NCBI GenBank assembly: GCA_002104895.1
Contig: MCFG01000034.1
Location: forward strand, 1 to 25,000
DNA length: 25,000 nucleotides
Source of the DNA: Anaeromyces robustus
Lineage: Eukaryota > Neocallimastigomycota > Neocallimastigomycetes > Neocallimastigales > Neocallimastigaceae
Direction: 5' to 3'
Shown here: piece by piece, positions 12,943 to 24,868 of the stretch
Layout of the letters: the number at the start of each line of letters is the position of its first letter
Position numbering within the stretch: the first letter of the stretch is position 1
Notes under the pieces: generated by a model
Told to the model about the DNA's origin: nothing
Seen by the model: only the letters and a program-made list of their open reading frames with translations
Database searches by the model: none
Position numbers and translations under genes: made by a program

Positions 12943-14794
12943 ATGTATGTAATTATTATTCCCATTTTGTTATTTATTAATAATTTCATAATTTATTAAA
13001 AATTTCAAATTATTATATATTACAATGCATTATAATAAATACAAACATTTTATATTATTTTTATTATTTTTGTTTTTGTTTTTTCTTTTTTTTTTTTTTT
13101 TTTCTTTTTTTTTTCATTCTTCATTTATGGTCATATTTTTATTTATTTATTTATTTATTTATAATTATTAAATAATAATTTATTAGGAATATTAAAAATC
13201 AATAAAAAATAAAAAAAAAATAGCATAAATTTACTATTTTCTATTTTATCTAATTATTATTGTTTAAATTTTTAATTTAGAAATCAAAAAAATTTTTTTA
13301 TCTTTTCTTATTTTCTTATTTCTTTTATCATTTATATTAGTTATTATTAATAATAATAATTATAATAATTATAAGATAAAGATAGTATTTTATTTTATTT
13401 CAATTCATTTTAATTATTATTCGTATTAACTATTATTATTATTATTATTATTATTATATTTTTATTATTATTTTTATTTTTTAATACTATTAATTAATTG
13501 TAAAGAGAAATTTCAAAATTCCTTCTTTCTATTCATTTATCTTAATATATATAAAAAAGTTTATAATTATAAAAAAAAGGAAAAAGCCGCTTTTTTTAAT
13601 ATTATGTTTTATATTAATATAATATATTTACATTATATTCTAATATATTGTTATATTTATAATTTTAAATTTTAAATTTTAAAAAAATAACAGAAATAAA
13701 ATTAAAAAAATTTTTTTTATCTTATGATTAAATTAAATCATGATTTTTTTCTTTCTTTATTATTATTAATATTATTATCTTCAATTCTAAACTATTCAAT
13801 TTAATTTATTATATATTTTAATATATATTTATAATATAATAGATTATAGTTATAGTTATAATTTCAACTTTTTTTATTTTAAATTATGCATTTTTATTGG
13901 ATAATTTTTATTTTGTACGACCTAAAAATTTTTACAAAAATTATTTTTGAAAATACATAAAATAAAATAAAAAACAAAATTAAAGTAAAAAAAAAGTTTT
14001 TCTTAGAAACGGCCTTTTTTTTATTTTTTATTTTTTTTTTTTTCCCTTGTGATTATTTATGATATAAGAATGAGGAGATTTAATTATTATTAAATAATTT
14101 ATTATTTTTTTTGAATCTTGGCTTTACTTACTTTATTATAAATTTATTCATTTATTAATTTATTCATTTATTTATTTATCTATTTATTTATCTATTTATT
14201 TATTATCTATTTATTAATTAATAAAAATAAATAAACGAATAAATAAATATAAAGTAAATAAATTAAAAGTAATAAAAAAATTTTTCCATTTATCAAAAAT
14301 TGTTTTTTTTTTTTTTTTTTTTTTTATTTCCTTTTTTTTATACATTATTATTATTATTTATAAATATTTATAATGTAATTTATATACAATAATTATATTA
14401 TAAATATTTTTTTAATCGATTACATTTCTCCCATTAAAATACAATACCTAAAAAAAAACATACTAAGTATTAAATATTAAATATTTTTTTATAGTATTAT
14501 TTTATTATTATTTTTTTATTATTTATTATTATTTATTATTATTTATTATTATTTAATATCTATTTATACAAAAAAAATTTCAGAATTTAATTAAATGTTT
14601 TATTATATAATAAATAGTAACCAAAATTATTATTATGAATTATTATTATTTATGAATTACTATTATGAATTATAATAATAATAATAAAATTTATATTTAT
14701 TTTTTATTTTTTGTTTAGATATAAAACATAAAAACCTGCAATTGTTGTAGGAAAATTAATTTTATAAATTCATAACATCAACATAAACATAATT

Positions 14795-14827
<33 letters not shown>

Positions 14828-15067
14828 ATAGTGTATTAGAAATTAATTTGGATTCAATTCAATTTTATTTACTTATACTATACTATATATATACTATACT
14901 ATATTATACTATACTATATTTTACTTAGGTATTTAAATTATTTATACTATTTTATATTTCATTTATTCATTCATTTATTTTATTTATTTATATAATTATT
15001 TTTATTTATATATTTTATTTAATTTATAATATTAAAAAATCCAAATATAAATAAATGAATAATAAAT

Positions 15068-15069
15068 AA

Positions 15070-15108
<39 letters not shown>

Positions 15109-15110
15109 AC
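15068..15110. repeat. (AAAT)n tetranucleotide microsatellite
   Basis: About ten AAAT units in an intergenic position, with no other content. Confidence 0.8.
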
Positions 15111-15541
15111 TAAAGATTTTTTAAGATTTTTCTTTTTACTTTTATTTTTTTATTTTTCTTTTTGCTTTTATTTTTTTATTTTTTTATTTTTTGTTTTTGT
15201 TTTAGTTTTCGTTTTTTTGTGTATAAAAGTTGGAAGTTTAAATATATAAAAGTTTCAATGTTTCTGAAATTTTTTTATTTTAAAAATTTTATTTATAAAA
15301 TGATTTTTCTTTTTATTCTATAATCGTAATTATATTTTTTAAATTTTATTTATTTATATATTTATTTATTTATTTAATATGTTGAATAATATTTTATTTA
15401 TTTATTATTTATTTATTTATTTATTTATTTATTATTTATTTATTAATCATTCAGTTTTCAAAGATTAGAAAAAAAAATTATAATATATATAAGTTTGTAT
15501 TGTATATTAAAATTCTATTGTATATATAAACTCTTAATATT

Positions 15542-15790
15542 ATTATTTAAATTCTACTGTCTTTTTTTTTTTTATTAAATATAACAATTAATATAAAAAA
15601 AAATTAAACAAACAAACAAACAAACAACAACAACAACAAAAAAAAGTCTCTATATTAAATTATATCATTATTTAAACTTTACTGTCTACTGTTTTTTTTT
15701 ATATTCAATATAACAATTAATATAAAAAAAGAAAATTAAACAAGCAAGCAAACAACAACAACAAAAAAAAATAGTCTCTATATTAAATTA
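15542..15790. repeat. 125-bp tandem duplication
   Basis: Two head-to-tail copies begin at 15542 and 15667. Each reads in order: ATTATTTAAA.TCTACTGTC-like, T run, ATA(T)TAACAATTAATAT, A run, AATTAAACAA(A/G)CAA, a CAACAACAA stretch, and AGTCTCTATATTAAATTAT. Differences are a few substitutions (for example CAAACAAA against CAAGCAAG) and small length changes in the repeats. A degenerate extra start (AAATTCTATTGTATATA) sits just to the left, near 15510. No reading frame is kept, so this is a non-coding duplication. Confidence 0.75.
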
Positions 15791-16120
15791 TTTCATATAT
15801 TATAAATATATAAAAAAAAAGAGGTTTGTAATCTTTACTAAATAACATTATTTCTTCCTGGAAGTTATATCTATGATATTTATTATTAATACTTTTTTTG
15901 GTTATTAAAAAGAAGTATGATAAAATTTAAAATAAAACAAAATAAAATAAACTATGATAATGATATGTATCATTAATTAAGCATCTGAAGAGTAAAATTT
16001 TAGTTGATTCCGAATAATTAACTAAAAATAAAAAGTAAAAAAAAAAAAAAAAAAAGCATCCATATATTTAAATGATATTACTATGTATATGTATTATATG
16101 TATATATTATATATTAGATT

Positions 16121-16207
16121 AGTGGAAAATAGATATTAAAATCATATTAAATAGTTAATATGTATATAATTTTTTTTTAATTTGGTGGTATTTATCTATT
16201 TTCTACT
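16121..16207. repeat. 15-bp inverted repeat around a 57-bp centre
   Basis: The left arm AGTGGAAAATAGATA (16121-16135) pairs with the right arm TATCTATTTTCTACT (16193-16207) at 14 of 15 positions; the exception would be a G-U pair in RNA. The arms are not simple repeats, so the match is less likely to be chance. It could be a small hairpin or a remnant of a miniature inverted-repeat element. Confidence 0.45.
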
Positions 16208-17274
16208 CAAAAAAAAAAAAAAAAAAGGATTTTTTTTTTAGCTAAAAAGTTTTCAGTTTATAAGTATTACTACTAATTATTATTATTATTATTAATTATT
16301 ATTATACGTTTCTCATTGAAAAATAAGAACCATAAAAAAATAAAAATTAGAATTTAATAAAAATTTTATTATTAATATTAATATTATTATTCTGATATAT
16401 AAAAAAGATGATGGTATTTAATTAATAAATAAATTAACGATTATATATGATTGGAATAAAAATAAGATTATTAAAGTTTTAAAAGATGTTTCTTTTTGAA
16501 ATAGATTTATTCCTATCGTTAGGATTAAATATAAACTAAAAAAAAAAAAATAAATAAAAAATAAATAAATCAAAATGGACATAATAAATAAAAAAATAAT
16601 AAATTTAATATATTTATATATATACATATGTGCTTTTATATATATATTTATATATATCATTCATTATTTTAAATGTATATTTAGCCTAATCTTTAATATA
16701 TGTATTTAAAATATGATTATATATATATATATTGATTTGAATGAAATTTTAGTAAATATTCTATAATATATGTACGTATTATATATATATAATTAGATTG
16801 ATAAATAGATATAAAGTAATAAAACTAAATTTTGGTATAGTAAATATATATATAATATAGTTATGTTATGTATTATTATTATTTAAACAAATAGTTTGGT
16901 TATATATTAATATATTAAAAAAAAATTAAAATAAAATAAAGTAAAATAAACAATTAAAATATAATTTAAACAATAAAATTTTAATAGATTGTTTTTATAA
17001 GGTATAGTCTATGTTACTATAATATTAAATCATTATATACCAAAGTTATTTAATCATTTATAAGCAATATTTGACCTGTAATAATATTAATTTCATTTTT
17101 TTTATGTAAACTTAATTATTATAAAAAATTAATATTTATTAATATTTATTAATATTTATTATACAATTTTTATTTTTTATTTTTATTTCTTATTTTATTT
17201 TATTTTTTTTTGGAATATTTGTTGTTTTAATTGATAAATCGATTTATATATTATTGTTATTTAATAATCATAAT

Positions 17275-17275
17275 C

Positions 17276-17338
<63 letters not shown>
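17275..17338. repeat. (AAT)n trinucleotide array
   Basis: About 20 nearly perfect AAT units. It lies outside any gene, although AAT (Asn) runs are also common inside dictyostelid proteins. Confidence 0.85.
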
Positions 17339-17860
17339 TAGAATTTTGTTGTATTAATAATCAATAATAATTTAATCTATAATTATTAATATTGTTTAAT
17401 ATTAAATTTATTTTATTTTTATCTTAATCTATTTAGATAATAGAAATTCTTATTTATAAGATATTAAATTAAAAAATTAATTATTTTTAAAATATTTCAT
17501 TTTAAAATTTTTAATTTATTTCGATAAAATTTATTAATAAAATTTTTCCCTTTTAAATTGATGTAACATTAAATAGATTAAAAAAAAAAAAGAAAAATAG
17601 ATAAAACTTTTTTATCAATAGAATATTAGATTCTTATTTAAGAGTGCCTTTCAAATAATTTATTCCATTTTTTTATATACAATAAATTATTACTATTATT
17701 ATTACTATTATTATTTATTTTTATGTGTGTATTTATATTTTGAAATAGTGATTCTAAAAAAAAAAAAAATTAATTGAAAAATTTGATAATGTTGTTAATG
17801 ATCTTGAGCCAGAGTTTTATCAATAAAGGCTAATTTTAGAGCAATGAAAAAGCTTAGTTA

Positions 17861-17933
17861 AAAAATTGAATACAAAAAATCAATCATAACTAATTAAATA
17901 TAAGTTATGATTAATTTTATGTCTTCAATTTTT
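17861..17933. other. Nested inverted repeat (possible structured RNA)
   Basis: Outer arms AAAAATTGAA (17861-17870) and TTCAATTTTT (17924-17933) are perfect complements. Inside them AATCATAACT (17882-17891) and AGTTATGATT (17903-17912) are also perfect complements. The two nested stems fold about 73 bases. The flank (about 17790-17860) has more varied composition than most of the desert. Strand and transcription are unknown. Confidence 0.4.
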
Positions 17934-19531
17934 CATTATTAAGATTAGATGGAATTAAATTATTCTATTATTTTTTTATTAATAATTTATTTTTGTTTTT
18001 ATTTTATTTTTTTTTTTTTTTTTAGTCTAAATTCTTTAAATATATGTTTTAAGTATCATTTAAATATAAATATTATATAAATATTATATAAATATTATTG
18101 AATATAATAAAAATTGTTTTTTTTTTTTTTTTTTTTTTTCAAAATCAAAAATTGTCATATTTCAAAAATTTCAAAATATATATATATATATATAATTTCA
18201 ATTGATTTTCTATAATATATTTTTAAAAATTTTAAATCCAAAGTGTTAATATTTGAAGAAATATTTCCTTTACTGAAAAAAAAAAAATTTCCAAGGCGAT
18301 TATCAATACCATACCATAAAATAATATAATAAATATAAATTAAAATAGGATTTATAAAATTAAAATATAGTTAAAAATAATGAATAAATAATCTATTATT
18401 AAAATTGTGAAAAGTGTATATATAAAATTAAAATAAAAATAAGAATAAGAATAAAAATAAAAATAAAAATAAAAATAAAATATAGTTAATTTTCATATTA
18501 TATATTATATTATTATTTAAATATATATATATAGTTTTTTATTTAATGAAATCATAATTAAATAAATAAATAAACTATTTAATAAATTTTATTATTTTTT
18601 TTTTTAAGTATTATTATTATTATAAATACTTAATGATAATTACAATTATTCTGAATAATTTTTTTTTAATTTAATTCCTTTATTTTTTTTAATAATAGAA
18701 TAGCAAAAAACAGAAAAAAAACAAAAAAAAAAAAAAAACAAAAAAAAAAAAAAAAAGAATTAACAAAAAAAAAAAAAAAAAAATTAATTTTATAAATAAT
18801 AAATATAAAAAAAACTATTATTAAAGTTTTGCATTCTTAATTTTTTTTTAATTATTTATTATTTAAACATTTATTTTTTTAATTATTTATTATTTATTTT
18901 TTTTTGTTTTTTATTTTATTTTTATTTTATATTTTTTATTATTTTTTTTTATCTTTTTATTTTATTTTTATTTTTTTATTTTTTCATTATTTTTTAATTA
19001 ATTATTTTTTTTATTTGTTTTTATTTTATTTTATTTTATTTTATTTTTTATTTTTTCATTATTTTTTAATTATTTTTTTTTATTTGTTTTTATTTGTTTT
19101 TATTTATTTTTATTTTAATCTATTTCTTTTTTTTCTTTCTTGAGTTTATTTTAATTTTTTTAAACTGGAAGAAGAAAAAGAAATGAAATGATATAAAAAA
19201 AATTAAAAAAATGAAAAAAATTAAAAAAAAAAAATTATATATAAAAAAAAAGAAATATTTAAATTAAAAAAAAAAGAAATATTTAATATATATATATATT
19301 TCTTTTTTCTTTTTTTTTTTTTTCTTTCTTTCTTTTTTTCTTTTAATTTTTTTACATTTATAAAATATCTATATAATATAATATGATAATTATTTTTTTT
19401 TTTAGTTTAAAGAAAATATATATATTGTCTATATATTATAATTATAGGTTATACTATTTTATATTTATATTATATATATTTATATATAAATTTTCTATTT
19501 TTTATTATTATTATTATAATTATCATCATTA

Positions 19532-19562
<31 letters not shown>

Positions 19563-19893
19563 ATGTATTTACATATTATTATTATTATCATTAATATGTA
19601 TTTACGTAATTATTATTAGTATCATTAGTATGGAGTTACGTTTTTGTATTATTATTATTATATATATATATATATATAAATATATATATTTACTTTTTTT
19701 TTTTTTTATTAAAACTATTTTATTTATTGATTATTCATCATTATGGATTTATTATTGGATTTTTTTTATATATTACGGGGTTTAATTAATTCTGTTATTT
19801 ATTTATTTATTGAATTAAATTGAATTAATTATTGGTTATTTCTATTATTATTATTTAATGATTTTTTTTTTTTAAAGAAATTTTTTTTTTTTT

Positions 19894-19912
19894 TTTATTT
19901 TAAAATTTTATT
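19894..19912 (-). terminator. AATAAA polyadenylation signals after gene C
   Basis: On the minus strand AATAAA occurs at 19912-19907, overlapping the stop codon, and again at 19899-19894. The position suits 3'-end formation, but such hexamers are frequent by chance in DNA this A/T-rich. Confidence 0.25.
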
Positions 19913-20975
19913 TAAAATATCATTAAAATAATTAAAATGCTGATAATGGTAGTTATTAATAAAGAAGAAAATGATGATTTATTTATTCTAATTGAACTAC
20001 CGCTTGCAGTAGTTTTATCAGAATTATTATTATTATCATCATTTTTAGCTTTTCCTATGGTCATTAATTTTCCTCCTACTTCTCCAAATTCCCCTTTGGA
20101 TTGTAATTGAATATTAAATATTTGTGCTATATTTTCTGATTTATATTTAATAAAGGATTTTAAATTTTCAGTATCAGTATCTAATTCATTATATTGAGCA
20201 TCCGTCTTAGCTTTATTAGGTAATTCTTGTTCACGATCTTTCTTATTAAAATATTTAGTATCAAAAGTATTGAAAGCATAATTATCAATATCCCAATACA
20301 TATCATCTCTTAAAAATTCATAAAAATAATCAATTCTTGGTCCTAAAGCATTAAGATTAAATAAATTTTGTACGATATCTTTAAGTAATTGATCGAATTT
20401 TGGTCTTATTTCTGGATGATTTATAATTTGTGTATAAAGGAAAGGATCTCTTTTTTTAGTTTCTGAACCATATGTTGGTGGAGGTTCACTAGGATCGTCC
20501 AATACATGAAGTATATAATCATCAATTGTTCCCTTATTTTAGAGTAAATAATAATTAAATTAAAAAAAATTTTTTTAATATATAAATATAAATATAAAAA
20601 TATAAAAAAATAAATATAAAAAAATAAATATAAAAATATAAATATAAAAAAATAAAAATAAATATAAATATAAATATAAATAAAAATATAAAAATATAAA
20701 AAATTTAAATATAAAAATATAAATATAAAACTTTAAAAAAAAAAAAAAAGGTATATGTAAATTAATTATCCATTAAAAAAAAAAAAAAATAAAAATTTAC
20801 CTCTTTAGCAAAACACCATTTACCAAAAGTTAAATCAAAATCATAAGAAAAGAAATAATATTTTTCATTATTTGGTTTTACATATATAAAGAAATTATTA
20901 CCATTTCCAAGATAACTATTTTTTTTTTTTAAAAATTAAAATTATTAAAAATTAATATTTTTATTTAACCTATTA

Positions 20976-21023
<48 letters not shown>

Positions 21024-21365
21024 TTTATATTATTTTTTTTTTACCCATCCGAATGACAAATTAAATATTCTATAATCATGCTATATTAAAAAAAAAAAAA
21101 AAAAAAAAATTAAAATTAAATATTTTAATATTTTAGAATAATATATTATTTGATAGAAGATATATTTTTAATTTTTTTAAATAATAATATAATATATAAT
21201 TTTTTTTAAATTACTTACTATTTTAAAAACATATCGACATCAAATTGTTTTTCAATTTCAGCTAATGGTGTTGTTGGTGTTATGGTATAAACCCAACTAT
21301 TTATTTATAGTTTCATAAATTATATATATATATATATACAAAGAATAGAATAAAAAAAATAAAAA

Positions 21366-21409
<44 letters not shown>

Positions 21410-22853
21410 GTAATTAGTTATATTATTGCTTCAATACATTATTATATAATGAGATAATATTTTTATTTTTATTATTATTATTAATATTTATATATATATC
21501 TATATAATTTATATTATACTAACTCTATCACAGTTTTAATATCTTTATATAAATCATCTCCATTAGTTGGTGCAATTTCACTATTATAAAGACGAGCAAT
21601 ATCTTAATCAAATGTTTGTTTAGAACCAGGAAAATCTTTATATAAATAAGCTGGGAAGTTACCTGAATTACCCTAATTTTTTTTTTTTTTTAATATTTAT
21701 TATTATTATTATTATTATATATTATATTTTAATGATAATTATTATATTTATTATTATTATTTTATTATATTGTTTATATCATGATTTATAATTATATATA
21801 AATTATATATTTCATTATTAACTATTTTAAATATTTAAAAATATATCCTATTTTTTTAATTTTTATTTAATTAAATTATTTTTTTTATTCCATAATTTTT
21901 CTATTTATTTATATTTATATTTATATTTATATTTATATTTATATTTATATTTACTTTATATAATGAACCATAAATTGTTTCATCTCCATTATGATCAGGA
22001 TTAAAGAATCTTCTAATAAATTTCTTTTTATACATATCGGTTAATTCATATAAACCATAAGATTTACCATTAATATATAATCTACAAAAAGAAGCTTGAG
22101 TAATGGGTAAACCTAATGATTCTGCTATATCGGATGCTAATTTATTTTTAATATAGGATTCATCATAACGTAAACTACGAAGTTTAAATTCTTTACGATT
22201 GAAAATTTCAGTATTAGATTTATCAGCATCACCTTCTGATAAATCAATTTTATATGGTTTTTTATCCATTTCTCTTGAACCTTGACCTGAAAGACCGAAT
22301 GTAACATTAGTAAAATGATATTTTTCATATGGACTGTATATATATATATGTGTATATATTATAATATATGAATTTATATTTATATAAATAATATTATAAT
22401 ATATAATGATTATTATTAATTTATATAATTTTTATATTTAATGACAATAATAACAAAAAAAAAAATTAAAAATTAAAAATATAAATAAATATAAAATTAA
22501 TCTATTTTAGTTTAATAATATAATATAATAATAATTAAATATTTAGATAATCATTACGTATATAAATCAAATTCAACGATATATTTTTGCAAATTTATCA
22601 ATAGTGGGTTTTGCTTGACCAGGGTAAGCAACACTATCTGTAGTACTTGTTAATAAATCATATTGAGTGGCATTCATTTTAACATGAAATACTGGAATTT
22701 CACCTTCTTGAAATAATTGGGAATATTTATCATATCCTTCAAGAGGTTTAAAAAGTCTTGGAATAGTTTTAATTTTATCATCAGCAATAGTATTTCTACG
22801 TCCATAAACTTCACATAAAGTAGTGGTACTTTGTGGATCCCATGCTCTTTGAA
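19912..22853 (-). pseudogene. CotH-type kinase gene C, 5'-truncated with frameshift and nonsense mutation
   Basis: Seven exon pieces match genes A and B in order: 22853-22558, 22333-21955, 21672-21524, 21296-21219, 21080-21045, 20915-20801 and 20532-19912. All joints are GT-AG and in phase. Three defects are seen. First, homology begins at a VQRAWDP segment; the signal peptide and about 90 N-terminal residues have no counterpart upstream. Second, in the first piece an extra base in a five-A run (plus-strand T run 22584-22588) shifts the frame just before the family's VEFDLY, giving a TGA at 22575-22573. Third, TAA at 21606-21604 interrupts the third piece at the place of Glu322 in B. The rest is well kept: KLRSLR, the SYGLYELTDMYKKKF block, D and N of the catalytic loop (as HSDGYLGNGNN), a YDFDL motif, and a GPI-type hydrophobic tail ending LIILMIF. 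Good preservation suggests recent inactivation. An assembly error in the A run is possible, but would not explain the other two defects. Confidence 0.85.
21368..21409. repeat. (ATT)n array inside an intron of pseudogene C
   Basis: About 14 ATT units in the intron 21523-21297. Simple sequence of this kind is expected in dictyostelid introns. Confidence 0.8.
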
Positions 22854-24309
22854 CTATTTTTTAGAGTAGAAAAATCGTAAATTCTATGAATTCTATGTTC
22901 TATTTTTTTTTCATATTAATTAATTAATATTTTAAAAAAATAATAATTAATTCAAATTTATAAATTAAATATTTTTATAGTAAATTCTATGTTCGATTTT
23001 TTTTTTTTTTTTTAAAAATTATGTTTAATAATTATTAATAATTAATAATTAAAATTATTGAATTTAAATTATTATTTTAAATTATTTTCATGTTAAAACT
23101 TTATTTAATATAATTTTTTAAGATAAAAAAAATTAAAAAACAATATCTTTTTATAATATTTATATAATAGTTACTCCATTTAAATTAAAATTTTTATTTT
23201 GTATATTTTTTTAAATTAAAAATTTTATTTTGTAACCACTTTGTCAAAATATTTAAATTATATCAATTTTAAAAATAAAATAAAAAAATAAAAAAATAAA
23301 AAATAAATTTATAAATATGTATTATTTTATATATATTACTTTATATATATTATTTATATATATTATTTATATATATTAATTCATTCATTTTTATATATAC
23401 AAAAGGTAAATCATTTATATAATTTATATTTATAATAAACAATGTAACAGTAGTTTTAAAATTTTATTATTTCAATTATTATCTTAATTAAATTAATATA
23501 TTTATGACTCTTTTTTTTTTTTTTTTTTTTTTTTTTTATTTAGACAAAGGTTTAATCTTTATATAAAATAAAACAATTAATTTAAAAGTAACAAAACATA
23601 CACGTGAAATATTAATTACATATATGCAAAGAATATATAAATATATAATACATGAAATGTAAAAAAAAATAAAAATAAATAAATAAATAAAAAAGTAAAT
23701 ATAGAAATAATAATAATAATAATAATAATTATTATTATTTATTTATAAATATTAATCAAATATTAAAAAAAAATATTAAATAAATAAAAAGGACGAAAAA
23801 AAAAAATTAAATTTCTAATTTCTATTATTCTCTATCATTCAATAATGATGATTCAATTTTAAATAGTTTAATCTTAATGTCATTCATAATTAATAAGTGA
23901 ATAATTATTTTTTTTTTTTTAAAATTATCATACTTTATATTATTTAATACATTTTATTTTATTTTATTTTTTTTTATTATAAGCACACACAATTTGTACT
24001 TTATCTTTATTGAAAAAAACACAAAATAAAAAAAAAAAAACAATAATACTAATAAGAAAAAAAAAACTGGATAAACATTGTAAACATTGTAAACATTGTA
24101 AACATTGTAAATAATAATGAATAAATGAATAATACTTGGAGAGTATAAAAATCAATACATTAATTTATATTTTTTTATATATATTATTTATTGTATAGAA
24201 TTAATAATTAAATATTTTATTTATATAATTATTTAATAATTTAATAATTAAAATACAAATACCAATGAAAAACTAACAAAAGTTATACTACACACCAGTT
24301 TTATTTTTA

Positions 24310-24341
<32 letters not shown>

Positions 24342-24868
24342 ATTGTTTATTTTTTATTTTTTTATTCTATGGTTAATTTTTCATTCATTTATTTTAATTT
24401 TTTTTTTTTATTTTTATTCTATTATTATATATAGGTATTAATTTTACTTATTTAAAATTTTAGTCTATTCTATTTTATTTTATTTTTGATGGATTTATTT
24501 ACTTCTTTATTTATTTATTTATTTATTTATTTATTTGTTACATTTCTAAATAAATTATTATTATTTTATATATTGTTTTAATGAATTTATAATAAAACTT
24601 AAATTTTTAAAAAAAAAATTTAAAAAAAATATTTGGTTTAATAAATAAAGAAGATAATGTTTTAGTGTTTTAGTTATTGTAATGTGATATGATATATAAT
24701 ATATATAAATTTACCGCTAGCAGAAAATTTATTAATATTATTATTGAATTATTTTATGGATGAATTGTTGAATTATTATTGAATTATTATTGAATTATTA
24801 TTGATTATTATTGAATTTTTTTTTTTTTTTTTTTTTTTTTATAATATAATTATTTTTAAATTTTGAGT
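22854..24868. other. Intergenic region between pseudogene C and gene D
   Basis: This 2.0-kb stretch is where the missing 5' part of gene C should be, but no sequence matching the A or B N-terminus was found on either strand. It contains A/T homopolymers, a short repeated TAAATTCTATG..TTC(T/G)ATTTTT motif (about 22878-22910 and 22981-23000), a 9-bp tandem repeat, TATTTTTA arrays near 24300 and GAATTATTATT units (about 24735-24815). A donor-like CTAGCG|GTAAAT on the minus strand at 24715/24714 recalls a first-exon end, but no ATG precedes it. Confidence 0.6.
24073..24108. repeat. 9-bp tandem repeat (AAACATTGT)x4
   Basis: Four perfect copies of AAACATTGT, at 24073, 24082, 24091 and 24100. The 9-base period keeps a minus-strand frame open as Leu-Gln-Cys units, but the surrounding frame is low-complexity and not credible as a gene. 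Confidence 0.85.

Larger units (their letters stand above)
9982..19911. other. 9.9-kb gene-free region between genes B and C
   Basis: No open frame longer than about 80 codons and none of normal composition is present, and no tRNA-like or rRNA-like sequence was seen. The contents are homopolymers, (TTA)n, (AAT)n and (TTTA)n arrays, TA palindromes and several structured elements listed separately: a 19-bp minisatellite, a 125-bp tandem duplication and two hairpins. More complex sequence occurs around 15830-16030, 16960-17100 and 17780-17940. The promoter of gene B should lie at the left end. No clear TATA plus oligo-T pair was found close to the ATG; the best minus-strand match (TATATATATAAATA then a long T run, about 10556-10615) is near 600 bases upstream and is weak. 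Confidence 0.65.

Noticed and set aside
13570-13600. AAAAAGC-C-GCTTTTT palindrome resembling a bacterial terminator
   Set aside because: The host is a eukaryote, the stem is only 7 bp and mostly A/T, and no transcription unit ends here.
16418-16660. Minus-strand open frame of 80 codons, hydrophobic
   Set aside because: Ile/Phe/Tyr-rich composition follows from the base composition; no codon bias or paralogue supports it.
18904-19619. Two plus-strand open frames of 78-79 codons (18904-19143, 19383-19619)
   Set aside because: They are nearly pure Phe/Leu/Tyr/Ile from TTT, TTA and TAT repeats and would not be real proteins.
9982-19911. Possible tRNA genes or DIRS/TRE-type retroelements in the desert
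   Set aside because: No tRNA-like B-box (GGTTCGAATCC type), reverse transcriptase or integrase-like coding stretch was found on reading either strand.
22137-22328. Minus-strand open frame of 63 codons
   Set aside because: It is a shadow frame overlapping the KLRSLR exon of pseudogene C; the conserved family frame is the other one.
23964-24155. Minus-strand open frame with Leu-Gln-Cys repeats
   Set aside because: The repeats come from the 9-bp DNA repeat (AAACATTGT); the rest is low-complexity and no gene structure is visible.
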